Shown here piece by piece: positions 1 to 9,638 of a stretch of DNA of 64,000 bases; the stretch's first letter is position 1; every line of letters starts with the position of its first letter. A model generated the notes under the pieces. The model did not search any database. It had not been told where the DNA came from and worked only from the letters and a program-made list of their open reading frames with translations. The translations under genes and the position numbers were made by a program. This stretch comes from SZUA-38 sp965212525 (GTDB lineage: Bacteria; Pseudomonadota; Gammaproteobacteria; Xanthomonadales; SZUA-38). The DNA is taken from contig CBDBVC010000058.1 in assembly GCA_965212525.1 (NCBI GenBank), positions 1-64,000 on the forward strand, given 5' to 3'.

Positions 1-223
1 CCTCGGAGTTGCCGTAGGTTTCCCTGTCGATGACATGGCACCAGTGACACCAGACGGCTTCCAGGTACAGCAGCACCGGCTTGTTCCGTTGTTTCGCCAG
101 GGCAAAGGCCTGTTTCTCATCGTCGATCCAGTTGATCAGTGACGGTGAGTCGGCAGCTGACAGGGGCAATGCCGCCGCCAGAAGAATCATCAGGGTGGTG
201 AGTCGTGTGATCTGTCGGATCAT
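1..223 (-). CDS. Exported thioredoxin-like protein (partial, 3' end outside window)
   Basis: The reverse strand reads from ATG at 223 to the window edge, giving 74 residues. It begins with a signal peptide (MIRQITRLTTLMILLAAALP, cleavage near SAA/DS), then a segment around residues 48-66 with the redox motif WCHWC. A histidine-flanked CxxC of this form is usual in periplasmic thioredoxin-like or DUF255-type domains that reduce disulfides or carry proteins in the envelope. The C-terminal half is missing, so the precise family cannot be fixed. The next gene (372) is divergent, with about 150 bases between them. Confidence 0.8.
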   Translation of the reverse strand, partial: MIRQITRLTTLMILLAAALPLSAADSPSLINWIDDEKQAFALAKQRNKPVLLYLEAVWCHWCHVIDRETYGNSE

Positions 224-371
224 GATGCTGTGATTTCTCCGGTTTTCATGACTTGAGCATAGAGCTCTGAACGTGAATCGCAAGCGAAGCCCATAGAGCA
301 GGTTTGCAGGTGATACGAGCGATACGCGACAATACCGGTTTCGGTTCAACAACACGGGAGACCCTTGCGAG

Positions 372-887
372 ATGACGCGCTTGCAACTGGCACTGTCTGA
401 CTGGGATGGCAAGGATACAGCCATCATCAAGGCCATTGGCGAGCAGCTAGCAGACCAGCCTGTACTCACGAATGAACTGATAGCGTTGCTGGCCAATGAT
501 GAGGCACAAATGGGCGCGAGCTGGCTGATCAGGCGGCGTCTGGAACGGCATGGCGATCTGGATGACGAGCAATCCGATGCCCTGTTGCATCAGTTGAAAC
601 AGCTGTCAGGCTGGCAGTCCCGGCTGCACCTGTTGCAATGTCTGGCTCATGTCCATATCGCTGAATCGAACATCGGGCGGCTGCAGTGGTTTCTCGCCGA
701 GTGCATGCAACACGGAAACCGTTTTCTGAGGGCCTGGAGCTATCATGGCTATTATTGTCTGGCATCCCAGCATCCGCGATTTCGAGACGAGGTCTTGCAG
801 ATGCTGCAAATGGGCCTGGACGATGAGTCAGCATCGGTGACAGCACGAATCCGACACTGTCTGCGCACCGGTTTTCCTGATGATTGA
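372..887 (+). CDS. Hypothetical helical (HEAT-like) protein
   Basis: A 171-residue soluble protein with no signal peptide or membrane segment. The sequence is almost entirely amphipathic helices with Leu/Ala periodicity and arginine-rich turns (ASWLIRRRLERHG, FLRAWSYHGYYCLA), resembling paired helices of HEAT repeats. I do not recognise a named family. ATG at 372 follows a GGGAG about ten bases upstream. It lies 70 bases before mnmC on the same strand and could be co-transcribed with it, but nothing in the sequence gives it a function. Confidence 0.6.
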   Translation: MTRLQLALSDWDGKDTAIIKAIGEQLADQPVLTNELIALLANDEAQMGASWLIRRRLERHGDLDDEQSDALLHQLKQLSGWQSRLHLLQCLAHVHIAESNIGRLQWFLAECMQHGNRFLRAWSYHGYYCLASQHPRFRDEVLQMLQMGLDDESASVTARIRHCLRTGFPDD

Positions 888-957
888 GTTCAGGGCCTTT
901 CTGTCGCCGTCACATAGAGCATGAGATAATCGCCCAATTCTGTACAGGAATCCTTGT

Positions 958-2843
958 GTGCATTACCAGCCCCTGAAGCCGGCACAAATCGAATACCGTG
1001 GCACAGTGCCTGTCTCACTGACGCATGATGATCCTTATTTCAGTCTCGATAACGGGTTGGCCGAGAGCCGTCATGTCTTTCTTGTGGGCTGTGAGTTGCC
1101 GCTGCAATGGCAAGGTCGTGACCGGTTTACCATTCTGGAAACCGGATTCGGAACCGGGCTGAACCTGTTCGCCACCTGGCAGCTTTGGCAGCAACACAGA
1201 AGACAAAACGCCGGTGCCGTGCTGCACTATATCAGCATTGAGGCCCACCCACTCAGTGCTGAACAGATTCAACGTGCCATGGCGCCCTGGCCGGAGCTGG
1301 AACCCATGGTCAGTCAGTATATTACGCATATGCCACCGGCCATTTGCGGGTTTCACCGTCGCTGGTTTGAGCACGATGGCCTGTGTCTCACATTGTTGTA
1401 CGGCGATGTGCTTGACTGTTTGAAGGAACTCGAAGCGACGGTACACGCCTTCTATCTGGATGGCTTTGCACCCCGCCAGAATGCGGACATGTGGCAGCCT
1501 GCCGTGTACGACGAGTTATCGCGGCTGGGGGAGACAGGCGCACGACTGTCCACGTTTACAGCCGCAGGTTTGGTGCGGCAAGGGCTGGCCGCGGCAGGGT
1601 TCGAGGTCAGCAAGGTATCCGGCTACGGTCGCAAACGCGACATGGTCACAGCACGGCTGGACTCTGCATCTTCCCGTTCAAGTGTGCCCGGCTGGCTGGC
1701 CATGCCGGATTCCAGTGATGACATTCCCCTGGTCTGTGGACGCGGCATTGCTGGCGCTGCAGCCGCCCATGCCTGGCACATGCGCGGCATCAGCGTGGCC
1801 TTCGAGGACAGGCAGCCAGATCGTTCCGCATCGAAAAATCCGCTGGCACTGGTGTCTCCAAGGTTGCCCGCCGCCATCAGTCGCGAAGGACAATTGATGC
1901 TCTCGGCGGCGCTCTATGCCAAATCACTGTACCAGCAGGCTGATTGCCTCAAGTATCCGGATGTACTGGTGCCGGAAACGCAGCGCTATGATGCGAAGCA
2001 GCAGCTCAAGGTACTGGAAACCTGGCAGCTGCCGCAGAGTTGTTGCGACCACTCGATGCCACACAAATGTCAGAGGCCAGCGCCGGGCAGGTTCAAACCA
2101 GCGGCCTGTTTTCGGGGATCGGTTGTGCGGTGGAGACAAGCAGCCTGCTGGAGCAATGGTCAGCTGAATCATCGTCGGACAGGCATGGTGATCTGAGGGT
2201 GTCCGCCACCGGTGCTGCCATGCGTGTGACGGATGACAATCTGGGTGAGAACCTGCATGCCATGCAGGGTGAAGTGGTCTATCTGCAGGTGGACGAGGCA
2301 GCGAGACTGCCGTTGCCGGTCTGTGGTGTGGGTCAGCTGGTCGAACTGTCACCGGGCCGATGGCAACTCGGATCCAGTTACCGCAGACTGCCCATCGAGC
2401 ACATTCTCGAGCCCCAACAAACCAGTGCCGAGATTCAGAAACAGGTGCTGGATGAACTTGAACCAGTGCCAGCAGCTATGCACGATGCAAGGATCAGCGG
2501 CGGCCGGGCAGCCGTTCGGGTTCGTGGCGCTGATCACCTGCCATTGGCAGGCCCACTACCCGATGCCAGCCAGTATCGCGAGACCTATGCCCGCCTCAAT
2601 CACAATGCCCGGGCGGTTCAGGGTCTTGAGCCCCCCTGGTTGCCGGGTCAGTGGGTGCTGACCGGGTTCGGATCACACGGCTATACCTTTGCCCCGTTGC
2701 TGGCCGAATTGATGGTCAGTCAGATTCGGGGTGAGCCCTGGCCGCTGCCAAGAACACTGGCACTGACAGTGCACCCGGCCCGGTTCCTTGTGAGGCAGCT
2801 CAAGCGCGTCCCGCCTGATCGCCAGCGGAGAACCGGTCAATGA
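958..2843 (+). CDS. mnmC: tRNA 5-methylaminomethyl-2-thiouridine biosynthesis bifunctional protein MnmC, interrupted by a one-base shift
   Basis: MnmC finishes the mnm5s2U34 wobble base: an FAD domain removes the carboxymethyl group and a SAM-dependent domain methylates the product. The first frame (GTG at 958) carries the DUF752 methyltransferase (GTGLNL SAM loop, DGFAP) and the start of the FAD domain (GRGIAG, then a KNPLALVSPRL segment). At about 2031-2036 the frame changes and the rest of the oxidoreductase continues from codons before 2040 to 2843, including the C-terminal GSHGYTFAPLLAE segment. One missing base would restore a product of about 628 residues, close to the usual 650-670. 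Its stop overlaps the next start (ATGA). It is either a sequence error or a recent pseudogene. Confidence 0.88.
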
Positions 2844-3523
2844 TCAAACGGGTATTACTGTCATGGAGTTCGGGCAAGGACAGTGCCTGGACACTGTATC
2901 GTTTGCAACAGGACCCCACAGTCGAACTGATCGGCCTGCTGACCACCTTCAACGAGGCAGTCGATCGGGTGGCGATGCATGCCGTGCGTCACCGACTCGT
3001 TCAGCGTCAGGCCGATTCTGCTGGCCTGAAACTGTGGCCAGTGCCGCTGCCCTGGCCCTGCAGCAATGACGACTACGAGGCTCGCATGGCGCAGGCGCTG
3101 CAACAGGCGCTTGAGGCCGGAGTCACGCATATGGCCTTCGGTGACCTGTTTCTCACCGATGTTCGTGATTACCGCATTCGCCAGCTTGCCGGCAGTGGCA
3201 TCGAACCGCTGTTTCCAGTCTGGACGACACCGTCCGGGACGCGGCATCTGGCATTCAAGATGCTGGATGCAGGGCTCAGGACCATCATCACCTGTGTCGA
3301 CCCGAAGCAGCTCGACCCGTCATTCTGTGGCCGGGACTGGGATCCTGACTTCATCAGCGAACTGCCTGATGGTGTCGATCCCTGTGGCGAGAATGGCGAG
3401 TTTCACAGCTTCGTTCACGCTGGACCGATGTTCGATCGTTCAATCGAGGTGAGGACTGGAGACATCGTCACCCGCGACGGGTTCTGTTTTGCCGATCTGG
3501 TAGCCGAGGGTGAGGATCCATAG
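2840..3523 (+). CDS. Dph6/DUF71-type ATP-pyrophosphatase (adenine nucleotide alpha hydrolase)
   Basis: A 227-residue protein of the N-type ATP-PPase superfamily related to diphthine-ammonia ligase. The PP-loop SSGKDS lies at residues 10-15, and the C-terminal family motif GENGEFHSFVHAGP is intact near residue 195. Eukaryotic and archaeal relatives amidate diphthine on EF2. Bacteria lack diphthamide, so here the enzyme presumably adenylates another carboxylate substrate, which cannot be named. The ATG overlaps the mnmC stop by four bases, which implies translational coupling and supports mnmC being normally translated to its end. Confidence 0.85.
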   Translation: MIKRVLLSWSSGKDSAWTLYRLQQDPTVELIGLLTTFNEAVDRVAMHAVRHRLVQRQADSAGLKLWPVPLPWPCSNDDYEARMAQALQQALEAGVTHMAFGDLFLTDVRDYRIRQLAGSGIEPLFPVWTTPSGTRHLAFKMLDAGLRTIITCVDPKQLDPSFCGRDWDPDFISELPDGVDPCGENGEFHSFVHAGPMFDRSIEVRTGDIVTRDGFCFADLVAEGEDP

Positions 3524-3632
3524 CTCGTGCTCGCAGTCGAATCCGGTCATCAGAACAGAAGATTGCCATCACGGCTATCACCCGTATGGGTGCCAGAAAA
3601 TCGGCTACAATCGAAGAGAGACAGAACAGAGT

Positions 3633-4163
3633 ATGGATGAGATTCTCATGAACAAGGCACCCGTGGTTAACCTGAACGACGTTGATAAAGTCACCATCGG
3701 CAATGGCGCCAACTTCGCCGCCAATGTTGCACGACTTGGCCCCCTGCTGGGCATGAAGGATCTGGGCTGCAGCCTGGTTGAGCTGGAACCGGGCCAGAAG
3801 GGCTGGCCGTATCATCTGCACTATGGCATCGAGGAGCTGTTTGTCGTGATTGAAGGTGAGGGTTCCTTGCGCTACAACGACGAGATGTCTCCGATCAGGT
3901 CTGGCGATGTCATCTTTGCGCCAACCGGTGACGGCACCGCGCACCAGATCATCAACAGCTCCGATGCCCCGCTGCGGTATCTGGCACTGTCGACCATGGT
4001 GTCGCCCGAAGTCTGCTACTACCCGGATTCGGGAAAGTACGGTTCATATTCGTTTTCCGACCCCGAGAACGTCAAGGCATTCATGGCACACGAGGCCGAT
4101 GCGCGGGAATACTATGATGGCGAATGGGGTGAAGACGATGAATACCGGCCGGACAACACGTGA
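3633..4163 (+). CDS. Cupin domain protein
   Basis: About 176 residues with one central cupin barrel. Motif 1 is recognisable as HLHYGIEELFVVIEGEG and motif 2 as a GDVIFAPTG...AHQI segment, so metal ligands (His, His, Glu, His) appear present. It is similar to small cytosolic cupins annotated as sugar-phosphate isomerase-like or auxin-binding-like; the substrate is unknown. Two starts are possible: ATG 3633 and ATG 3648, the latter with GGATGAG six bases upstream. Its stop overlaps the start of the thioesterase (TGATG), so the pair is coupled. Confidence 0.78.
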   Translation: MDEILMNKAPVVNLNDVDKVTIGNGANFAANVARLGPLLGMKDLGCSLVELEPGQKGWPYHLHYGIEELFVVIEGEGSLRYNDEMSPIRSGDVIFAPTGDGTAHQIINSSDAPLRYLALSTMVSPEVCYYPDSGKYGSYSFSDPENVKAFMAHEADAREYYDGEWGEDDEYRPDNT

Positions 4164-4597
4164 TGTTCACCCCCCGGGACCCTGAATTTCGTCAACGCGT
4201 CATAGCCAGTTTTCATCTGCAGCAGGCCATGCAGACCATGAATATCTCCATCGATTCGGTCGATGCCGGCGAAGTGCGTCTGGTGATGCCGTTTCAGGAA
4301 TCGCTGACACAGCAGAATGGTTACCTGCATGCCGGCGTGATCACCACCATCATCGACAGTGCCTGCGGTTACGCTGCCTACACCCTGATGCCGGCGAACG
4401 CCTCGGTGCTGTCGGTGGAGTTCAAGATAAACCTGATGCGCCCGGCCATCGGTGAGACATTCACCGCCATTGGCAGGGTGCGCAAGGCAGGCCGAACGGT
4501 CTCAGTGGTTGAGGGTGACCTGATTGCCCACACAGGTGATGCAGAGAAGCTGGTGGCAACCATGAATGGCACCATGATGACCGTACTGGCCGAATAA
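4163..4597 (+). CDS. PaaI-family hotdog thioesterase
   Basis: A 144-residue single hotdog-fold protein of the PaaI/YdiI type, which hydrolyses acyl-CoA thioesters as a homotetramer in the cytosol. The conserved N-terminal strand-helix reads NGYLHAGVITTIIDSACGYAA, placing the family's active-site HxG...D/E region near residues 55-65, followed by VEFKINLMRPA. ATG 4163 overlaps the cupin TGA; a GTG three bases earlier is the alternative. The acyl substrate cannot be told from sequence. Confidence 0.85.
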   Translation: MFTPRDPEFRQRVIASFHLQQAMQTMNISIDSVDAGEVRLVMPFQESLTQQNGYLHAGVITTIIDSACGYAAYTLMPANASVLSVEFKINLMRPAIGETFTAIGRVRKAGRTVSVVEGDLIAHTGDAEKLVATMNGTMMTVLAE

Positions 4598-4713
4598 AAT
4601 CATGTCGTGAAACAAAAACGCAACAGAATACCTTGATCTAAATTTCACACCCGCTTAACCGTTCAGCAACGCGAGTGCAGTACACTGCTGGTCAACATTT
4701 GTCGGGGGGCATT

Positions 4714-6312
4714 ATGTACTGCGTATTCAAACATTCATTCCGAAGACACCACCGTTTTCCCTGGCTCTTATTTCTGATCTCGGGGTTTGCGACCACGGTT
4801 AGTATGGCAGATATTCAGGTGATCGAATCCACTGTCAGTAATCAGTCCTTTGCCGGCAAGTCGGAAGACAGCCGTTATTTCAGTAAACTCGCAAGGATTG
4901 AAACCATGGAGGGCCTTCTGTTCAGTTTTTCCAGAACCGACAGAATCGGGCGGTTCAAGTCCTACTCCAGTATTGGTGAAGTGACATCTTCTGATCTGAG
5001 CCAGTGGGGTCGCTTCCAGGTCTGGACCGAAAACATCGGTGCCTTGCCCAACAGTATAAACGGTATTGCGCTGTACGATTTTGATGCCGAGTTTCGGCTT
5101 GATATTCATCCGGATGCACAGGCAGGTTTCAATCCGACGAATGTCAGGTTTGTTCGCAACATGGCCGAAACTACTGTGATCTTTCAGGCCAACACAATCG
5201 AATCCCTGAGCCAGCGAAAGATGTCCCTGTTCATCAGCAACCTGGTCACCGGTGAGGGTGAACGGATCGACCCGGTCTTCGCCAGCGAAACAACCGATGA
5301 TACTCGGCTGATATCCGAAGCAGTCATCAGCGGTGATGCCAGTCGCGTGTTCATTCTCAGCAGCCTGTTTTCAGACGATGGGGGATATGCCGAGCAATTG
5401 ATGATGCATGACCGGGTTACCGGTGTCGATACGATACTGCTCGAGTCTGACACACCATTCGATTCGGTGCCGCAGTTGTTCGATACCACATTTGATGGCA
5501 GCACACTGGTATACCCTGCAGCTGACAATTCACTGATTATTCTAGACGTCGATTCAGGTGATCAGCGAATCGTCACCACGCCGGGCTCTCCCCTGTGGCT
5601 GGATGTCAGTGATGATGGGGCGATTGCCGTCATAACCGCCTCTGGCGTGTTCGAGGATGGCCGAATATTTGATTACGATCAGGAACTCGGTGATGCCAAC
5701 ATCCCGCTTGTTCCGAATCGCAGACCCAATGCAGTGGTGGCGATTGATCTGGAGTCGGGAAATTCGCAGGTGATCAACAAGTACAGCAACTTCCAGGCGG
5801 CAAAATCCACACCCATCGAGATGGATACCGCATCACGCAGTCTGTTCATGGCCACACCTTCGGATCTGAGTCAGGGCCGTGTGGTCTATGCACTTCACAA
5901 TATCGAGTTTGGATTCGCGGCAGATGCCGCTGTTTCCGGGCTCTGGTACGAACTGAACCGATCTGGCCAGGGCGTCAGCATTCAGGTGGTACCCGATGCC
6001 CAGAACGACACCGGTCAGGTGATTGTTTTCTGGTATACCACCGATGCAGACGGATCACCGCTGTGGCTGATCATGCAGGGCTATTTTCAGGGAAACCTGT
6101 TAACCGGTCAGGCCAGGCGCTTCAGTGGTAGCGGTTTCGGGCCGGTTCTCGGCGATCAGGATATAAGCGGTGAGACCTGGGGCAATCTGACGCTGGAGTT
6201 CTTGAGCTGCAAATCTGCCGTGATGTCCTGGCAACCGCTGGTTGACGGCTACAGTGCCGGTGAAATCCAGTTGAGCCGACTGGCCTATCAGGCCGGGCTG
6301 GGTTGTTTATAG
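4714..6312 (+). CDS. Exported beta-propeller-like protein with C-terminal GLWY module
   Basis: Starting at ATG 4714, behind a GGGGGG purine stretch, the product is about 532 residues. It has an arginine-rich n-region, a hydrophobic core (FPWLLFLISGFATTVSMA) and a likely cleavage before DIQV. Residues 30-400 are repeated beta-rich blocks of the TolB/WD40 sort (SGDASRVFILSSL, DGSTLVYPAADNSLIILDVDSGD). The last 125 residues form a separate module beginning GLWYELNRSGQGVSIQV and containing VFWYTTDADGSPLWL. The same module ends two other exported proteins in this window (31135 and 34479). It is probably periplasmic or surface-located; its binding partner is unknown. Confidence 0.75.
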   Translation: MYCVFKHSFRRHHRFPWLLFLISGFATTVSMADIQVIESTVSNQSFAGKSEDSRYFSKLARIETMEGLLFSFSRTDRIGRFKSYSSIGEVTSSDLSQWGRFQVWTENIGALPNSINGIALYDFDAEFRLDIHPDAQAGFNPTNVRFVRNMAETTVIFQANTIESLSQRKMSLFISNLVTGEGERIDPVFASETTDDTRLISEAVISGDASRVFILSSLFSDDGGYAEQLMMHDRVTGVDTILLESDTPFDSVPQLFDTTFDGSTLVYPAADNSLIILDVDSGDQRIVTTPGSPLWLDVSDDGAIAVITASGVFEDGRIFDYDQELGDANIPLVPNRRPNAVVAIDLESGNSQVINKYSNFQAAKSTPIEMDTASRSLFMATPSDLSQGRVVYALHNIEFGFAADAAVSGLWYELNRSGQGVSIQVVPDAQNDTGQVIVFWYTTDADGSPLWLIMQGYFQGNLLTGQARRFSGSGFGPVLGDQDISGETWGNLTLEFLSCKSAVMSWQPLVDGYSAGEIQLSRLAYQAGLGCL

Positions 6313-6330
6313 TTTCAATGTAGAGATCTG

Positions 6331-6870
6331 TCACGATTCACGCGCGCAGTACAGTGCGGCCATCTGACCGAATAGCACCCCGGCGGCTTCCTCATCACTG
6401 GCATGGGCATCGGGCCAGATCATCTTGTGGCCGATGAATGCAGCGTATTCGATATGAGCGATTCGTCGTGCCAGCCCGTCTTCGATATCACGGGTGGCGT
6501 ACAACTCAGTCAGATAATCGATGCGCGCGGCATCAACGTCTCGCAATACCTCATTAACCACACTGCTGGATTGTGCCAGTTGCCGGATTGCGGTCTCCAG
6601 TCGTGAATCCAGTGCCGTTGCCAGCTGATTCAGCGTCATCAGCCGCTCGTCTACATCGCCAGACTGGGTGTTTTCGATCAGACGATCGGTGAACCGGTGC
6701 CGGTAGCAATTGGCAAGTTGACTGAGAAAGCTGTCATGATCCTCGAAGTGGTGATAGAAGCTGCCGCGCGTGCGTCCTGTCCTGTGGCAGAGTTTCTCCA
6801 GGGTCAGTGAATCACTGCCACTGTCGGCCAGAGCTTCCAGACCAATATCAAGCCAGTCCTGCCGGCCCAT
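6331..6870 (-). CDS. TetR/AcrR family transcriptional repressor
   Basis: A 179-residue regulator. Residues 1-50 form the TetR helix-turn-helix (GLEALADSG, LTLEKLCHRTGRTRGSFYHHFEDHDSFLSQL), and the rest is a helical ligand-binding and dimerisation domain. The start is placed at ATG 6870, preceded by AGGTAAG; a longer reading frame would run into the upstream gene. It is the second gene of a two-gene unit with the membrane protein 6879-7250. A 19-base palindrome just upstream of that unit is its probable operator, implying autoregulation. Confidence 0.9.
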   Translation of the reverse strand: MGRQDWLDIGLEALADSGSDSLTLEKLCHRTGRTRGSFYHHFEDHDSFLSQLANCYRHRFTDRLIENTQSGDVDERLMTLNQLATALDSRLETAIRQLAQSSSVVNEVLRDVDAARIDYLTELYATRDIEDGLARRIAHIEYAAFIGHKMIWPDAHASDEEAAGVLFGQMAALYCARES

Positions 6871-6878
6871 TCGCTTAC

Positions 6879-7250
6879 CTACTGCCACAGCCCGAGCCCT
6901 CCGAGTATGGTCGTGGGCAGGAACAGTGCCCACTGTGGCATCTGCAGAGGTTTCTGTTTCTTCCAGATCACCAGGAATAGACTCCAGACGGCAAAACTGC
7001 CGGCCAGCAGGGTCATCAACATCCCCAGATCCCGGGCGCCGTCACGCGTGGCGGCCAGCAGGAAGCCAACCGGCATGGACAGCAGCACCAGGCTGACAAT
7101 GTGCCAGCAATAATAATGGGTGTATTTGGGTACGGGGTGGAGTTCGGTTGCTGTCAGCAGCGGTCTGACGATGGGCTTGCTGGCAGCAAACACATGCAGC
7201 AGGCAGGTGAAAAGCGATATCACGGCGGCGGCAATCAGGTAAATGTTCAT
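6879..7250 (-). CDS. Four-helix membrane protein in a TetR operon
   Basis: 123 residues with four hydrophobic helices (about 3-20, 45-65, 75-95, 103-122) and short polar loops. A conserved-looking TELHPVPKYTHYYCWH stretch before helix 2 carries several His/Tyr residues. I do not recognise a named family with certainty. It lies eight bases upstream of the TetR gene with which it shares a promoter, so it is the probable target of that repressor, perhaps inducible by a small hydrophobic compound. Confidence 0.75.
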   Translation of the reverse strand: MNIYLIAAAVISLFTCLLHVFAASKPIVRPLLTATELHPVPKYTHYYCWHIVSLVLLSMPVGFLLAATRDGARDLGMLMTLLAGSFAVWSLFLVIWKKQKPLQMPQWALFLPTTILGGLGLWQ

Positions 7251-7269
7251 GGCGTTCTCTGGTAGTTAT

Positions 7270-7288
7270 ATACCATACTGTATGGTAT
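7270..7288. promoter_or_regulatory. Probable TetR operator
   Basis: ATACCATACTGTATGGTAT is a perfect 9-base inverted repeat around a single central T, ending 20 bases before the start codon at 7250. Odd-spaced palindromes with a CATAC-N-GTATG core are typical of TetR-family binding sites. The site lies where it would cover the promoter of the membrane protein/TetR unit. Confidence 0.7.
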
Positions 7289-7350
7289 GTTCAGAATTGT
7301 GTCAATATCTGAACGATTGAGACAGTCCTCGCTGTCGCCATGATTTTTGC

Positions 7351-8559
7351 TTATCGGGAAGCGTGTTCGGCCAGGCGACGTTCCATCCGTGACATCACGT
7401 CCTCGATCACCTCGGCATGTGGCAGCAGGGTGAGCCGGAAGAAGTTGTTGTGCGGGAACGAGAAACTGGAACCGGGCACGATCAGCACGTGTTCGTGCAC
7501 TAACAGGTCCATGGCAAACTGGTGATCGTTGAATGCCGGGAATTGCTCCTGTCTTACTGAAGGAAAGGCGTACATGGCCGCAGCCGGTGTCACCAGATCG
7601 AGATATTCACTGTGTCGAATGCAGCCCACCATGGCTTCCCTGCTTTCATATAATCGTCCTCCTGGACGCACCAGCTCGGCAATGCTCTGGGTGCCACCCA
7701 GTGCTGTCTGCACTGCCCACTGCCCGGGAACGTTGGCGCACAAACGCAGTGATGACAGCAACTCGACGCTCTGGATGTAAGGTTCGGCCGGCTCGGTCTT
7801 GCCGCTGAACACGGCCCAGCCCACCCGGAATCCGCAGGCCCGATAGACCTTGGACAAACCCGACAGCGTGATGCACAGCGTGTCGTTGACCAGCGTTGCC
7901 ATGGGCGTGAACACGGCATCGTCATAGAGAATCTGGTCGTATATCTCGTCGGACATGACAATGAGCTGATGCCGTTCGGCAATCTCGACGATCTGCCGCA
8001 GCAGTTCCGGCGGATAATTGGCGCCGGTCGGGTTATTGGGATTGATCACGACGATGGCACGGGTGCGATCGGTGATCAGCGATTCGATCCGCTCTGGATC
8101 GGGCAGAAAATCATTCACGGCAGCACAGTCGTAGTACACCGGCTTGCCGTCATTGAGGATGGTGGCGGCCGACCACAGTGGGTAATCGGGTGATGGCAAC
8201 AGCACTTCATCGCCCAGTTCCAGAAAGCCACGCAGGCAGATATCGATCAGCTCACTGACCCCGTTGCCGATGAAGACGTGTTCGGCGCCGACATCAGTGA
8301 TGCCGCGGTCCTGGAACTGCATCACCACCGCCTCGCGTGCCGGGAAGATGCCCTTCTGGTGGCAATAGCCCTCGGCCTTGCCAAGGTTGCGGATCATCGA
8401 GGCGCGCATGGTCTCGGGGGTGCGAAAACCGAACTCACCCGGGTTGCCGACATTGAGCTTGATGATCTCATGCCCCTGTCGCTCCATCTCGAGTGCCTGG
8501 CGAGCCAGCGTGCCCCTGATTTCGTACCGGACCTGGTCCAGTCTGCTGGATGGTTTCAT
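7351..8559 (-). CDS. alaA: Alanine-synthesising aminotransferase (AlaA-like, class I PLP)
   Basis: 402 residues, the length of E. coli AlaA (405). It transfers the amino group between glutamate and pyruvate using PLP. Visible family motifs: the N-terminal LNVGNPGEFGF, the NPNNPTG loop near residue 173, the DEIYDQILYDD segment, and the PLP lysine in SGLSKVYRACGFRVGW near residue 240. It appears to be a single-gene unit; the upstream 266 bases to the next (divergent) gene contain no obvious regulatory structure. Confidence 0.88.
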   Translation of the reverse strand: MKPSSRLDQVRYEIRGTLARQALEMERQGHEIIKLNVGNPGEFGFRTPETMRASMIRNLGKAEGYCHQKGIFPAREAVVMQFQDRGITDVGAEHVFIGNGVSELIDICLRGFLELGDEVLLPSPDYPLWSAATILNDGKPVYYDCAAVNDFLPDPERIESLITDRTRAIVVINPNNPTGANYPPELLRQIVEIAERHQLIVMSDEIYDQILYDDAVFTPMATLVNDTLCITLSGLSKVYRACGFRVGWAVFSGKTEPAEPYIQSVELLSSLRLCANVPGQWAVQTALGGTQSIAELVRPGGRLYESREAMVGCIRHSEYLDLVTPAAAMYAFPSVRQEQFPAFNDHQFAMDLLVHEHVLIVPGSSFSFPHNNFFRLTLLPHAEVIEDVMSRMERRLAEHASR

Positions 8560-8825
8560 AACTGTATTGTTGCGGAAATTGTCTTTTGTAATCTGCTATG
8601 TATCACATCTGACCATCAGCGATAAACCCCGCAGTCATGCCTTCGTGAAATCGACAGGAGAATGTCAGAATTAATGTCATGTCTGAATCGGCCATTTGTT
8701 CGAAACATGTCGACCTGATAGGGTTTCGGGTTCATGGCTGACAATGAGGCCAGCCTATGAGGTATTGGTGAGCGTCGACCGTGATTGCTATGATTCATGC
8801 CAGTTGAGAAGATCGGGAGGTGATC

Positions 8826-9620
8826 ATGAAATTTCATGCATCTGTGGCAGTGTTGCTGTTGTTTGCTGTGCAGACAGGAAACGTCATTGCCCGCGACACA
8901 GGGTCAAGTTGCAAGGTATCTTTGCTTGAATTCAACCAGGCTCTCCTCGAGGTCAGGAATACACTCTCTGATTTGAGGCAGGGTTCGCTTGAGGGAGGCG
9001 AACGCCTCCGGGATGGACTGGAAAATGCGGACAAACAGTTCAAGAGCCTTGATGGAGAGACGCGACTCGGGATGGAATCGGAGTGGCAAGCTGTGAATAG
9101 AGAGCTCAGGCAGGTTCTACACCAGTCAGGCGGGATGATGGACTTGAACACCATCAGTAGTCGTCTGTTAAGTTGGTTTCCTCAGGCCATGGTTGCGGCT
9201 GATACACTCGCCAATGCCATTGTGTCGCACGAGTCGGGAACGAAGATGCAGGTCTATTTTGCAAGCACCCAAACTGCCCTGTTCAGTCGTTCTCAGAATC
9301 ATCTGACAAGCGTGCTGGAAGGTGGCCTTGTAGCTGCTCTTGCAATGGACTCGTTGACAAGAGATGCGCTGCAACTGGAACAAATTCAGAAACTGCTTCG
9401 CGAGGGTGATGAAAGCGGTAATTCAAAGCTTGACCCTGCCCTGCATGATGGTCTGGCACAGCTGGAATCGATAACTGCGTCGTACAGAGGGGATCTGGAA
9501 ATATTTGTACCACAGGCTGAATCATGGATTGACATGAACAGTCGCATCGATAATCAGTCCTTCGAGATCATGACATTCATCGATGATATCAGCTCCAGAG
9601 TCAGATATTGTGACAATTGA
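8826..9620 (+). CDS. Hypothetical exported helical protein
   Basis: About 264 residues from ATG 8826, which has a good GGGAGGTG ribosome-binding site. A signal peptide (MKFHASVAVLLLFAVQTGNVIA) is followed by a long all-helical chain with repeated Leu/Ala heptads, resembling extracytoplasmic helical bundles. Only two cysteines remain in the mature part (near its start and at the C-terminal YCDN), so an end-to-end disulfide is possible. Base composition is a little more AT-rich than its neighbours. I know no family for it. Confidence 0.65.
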   Translation: MKFHASVAVLLLFAVQTGNVIARDTGSSCKVSLLEFNQALLEVRNTLSDLRQGSLEGGERLRDGLENADKQFKSLDGETRLGMESEWQAVNRELRQVLHQSGGMMDLNTISSRLLSWFPQAMVAADTLANAIVSHESGTKMQVYFASTQTALFSRSQNHLTSVLEGGLVAALAMDSLTRDALQLEQIQKLLREGDESGNSKLDPALHDGLAQLESITASYRGDLEIFVPQAESWIDMNSRIDNQSFEIMTFIDDISSRVRYCDN

Positions 9621-9638
9621 AAATCAGGACAGTCAGTG

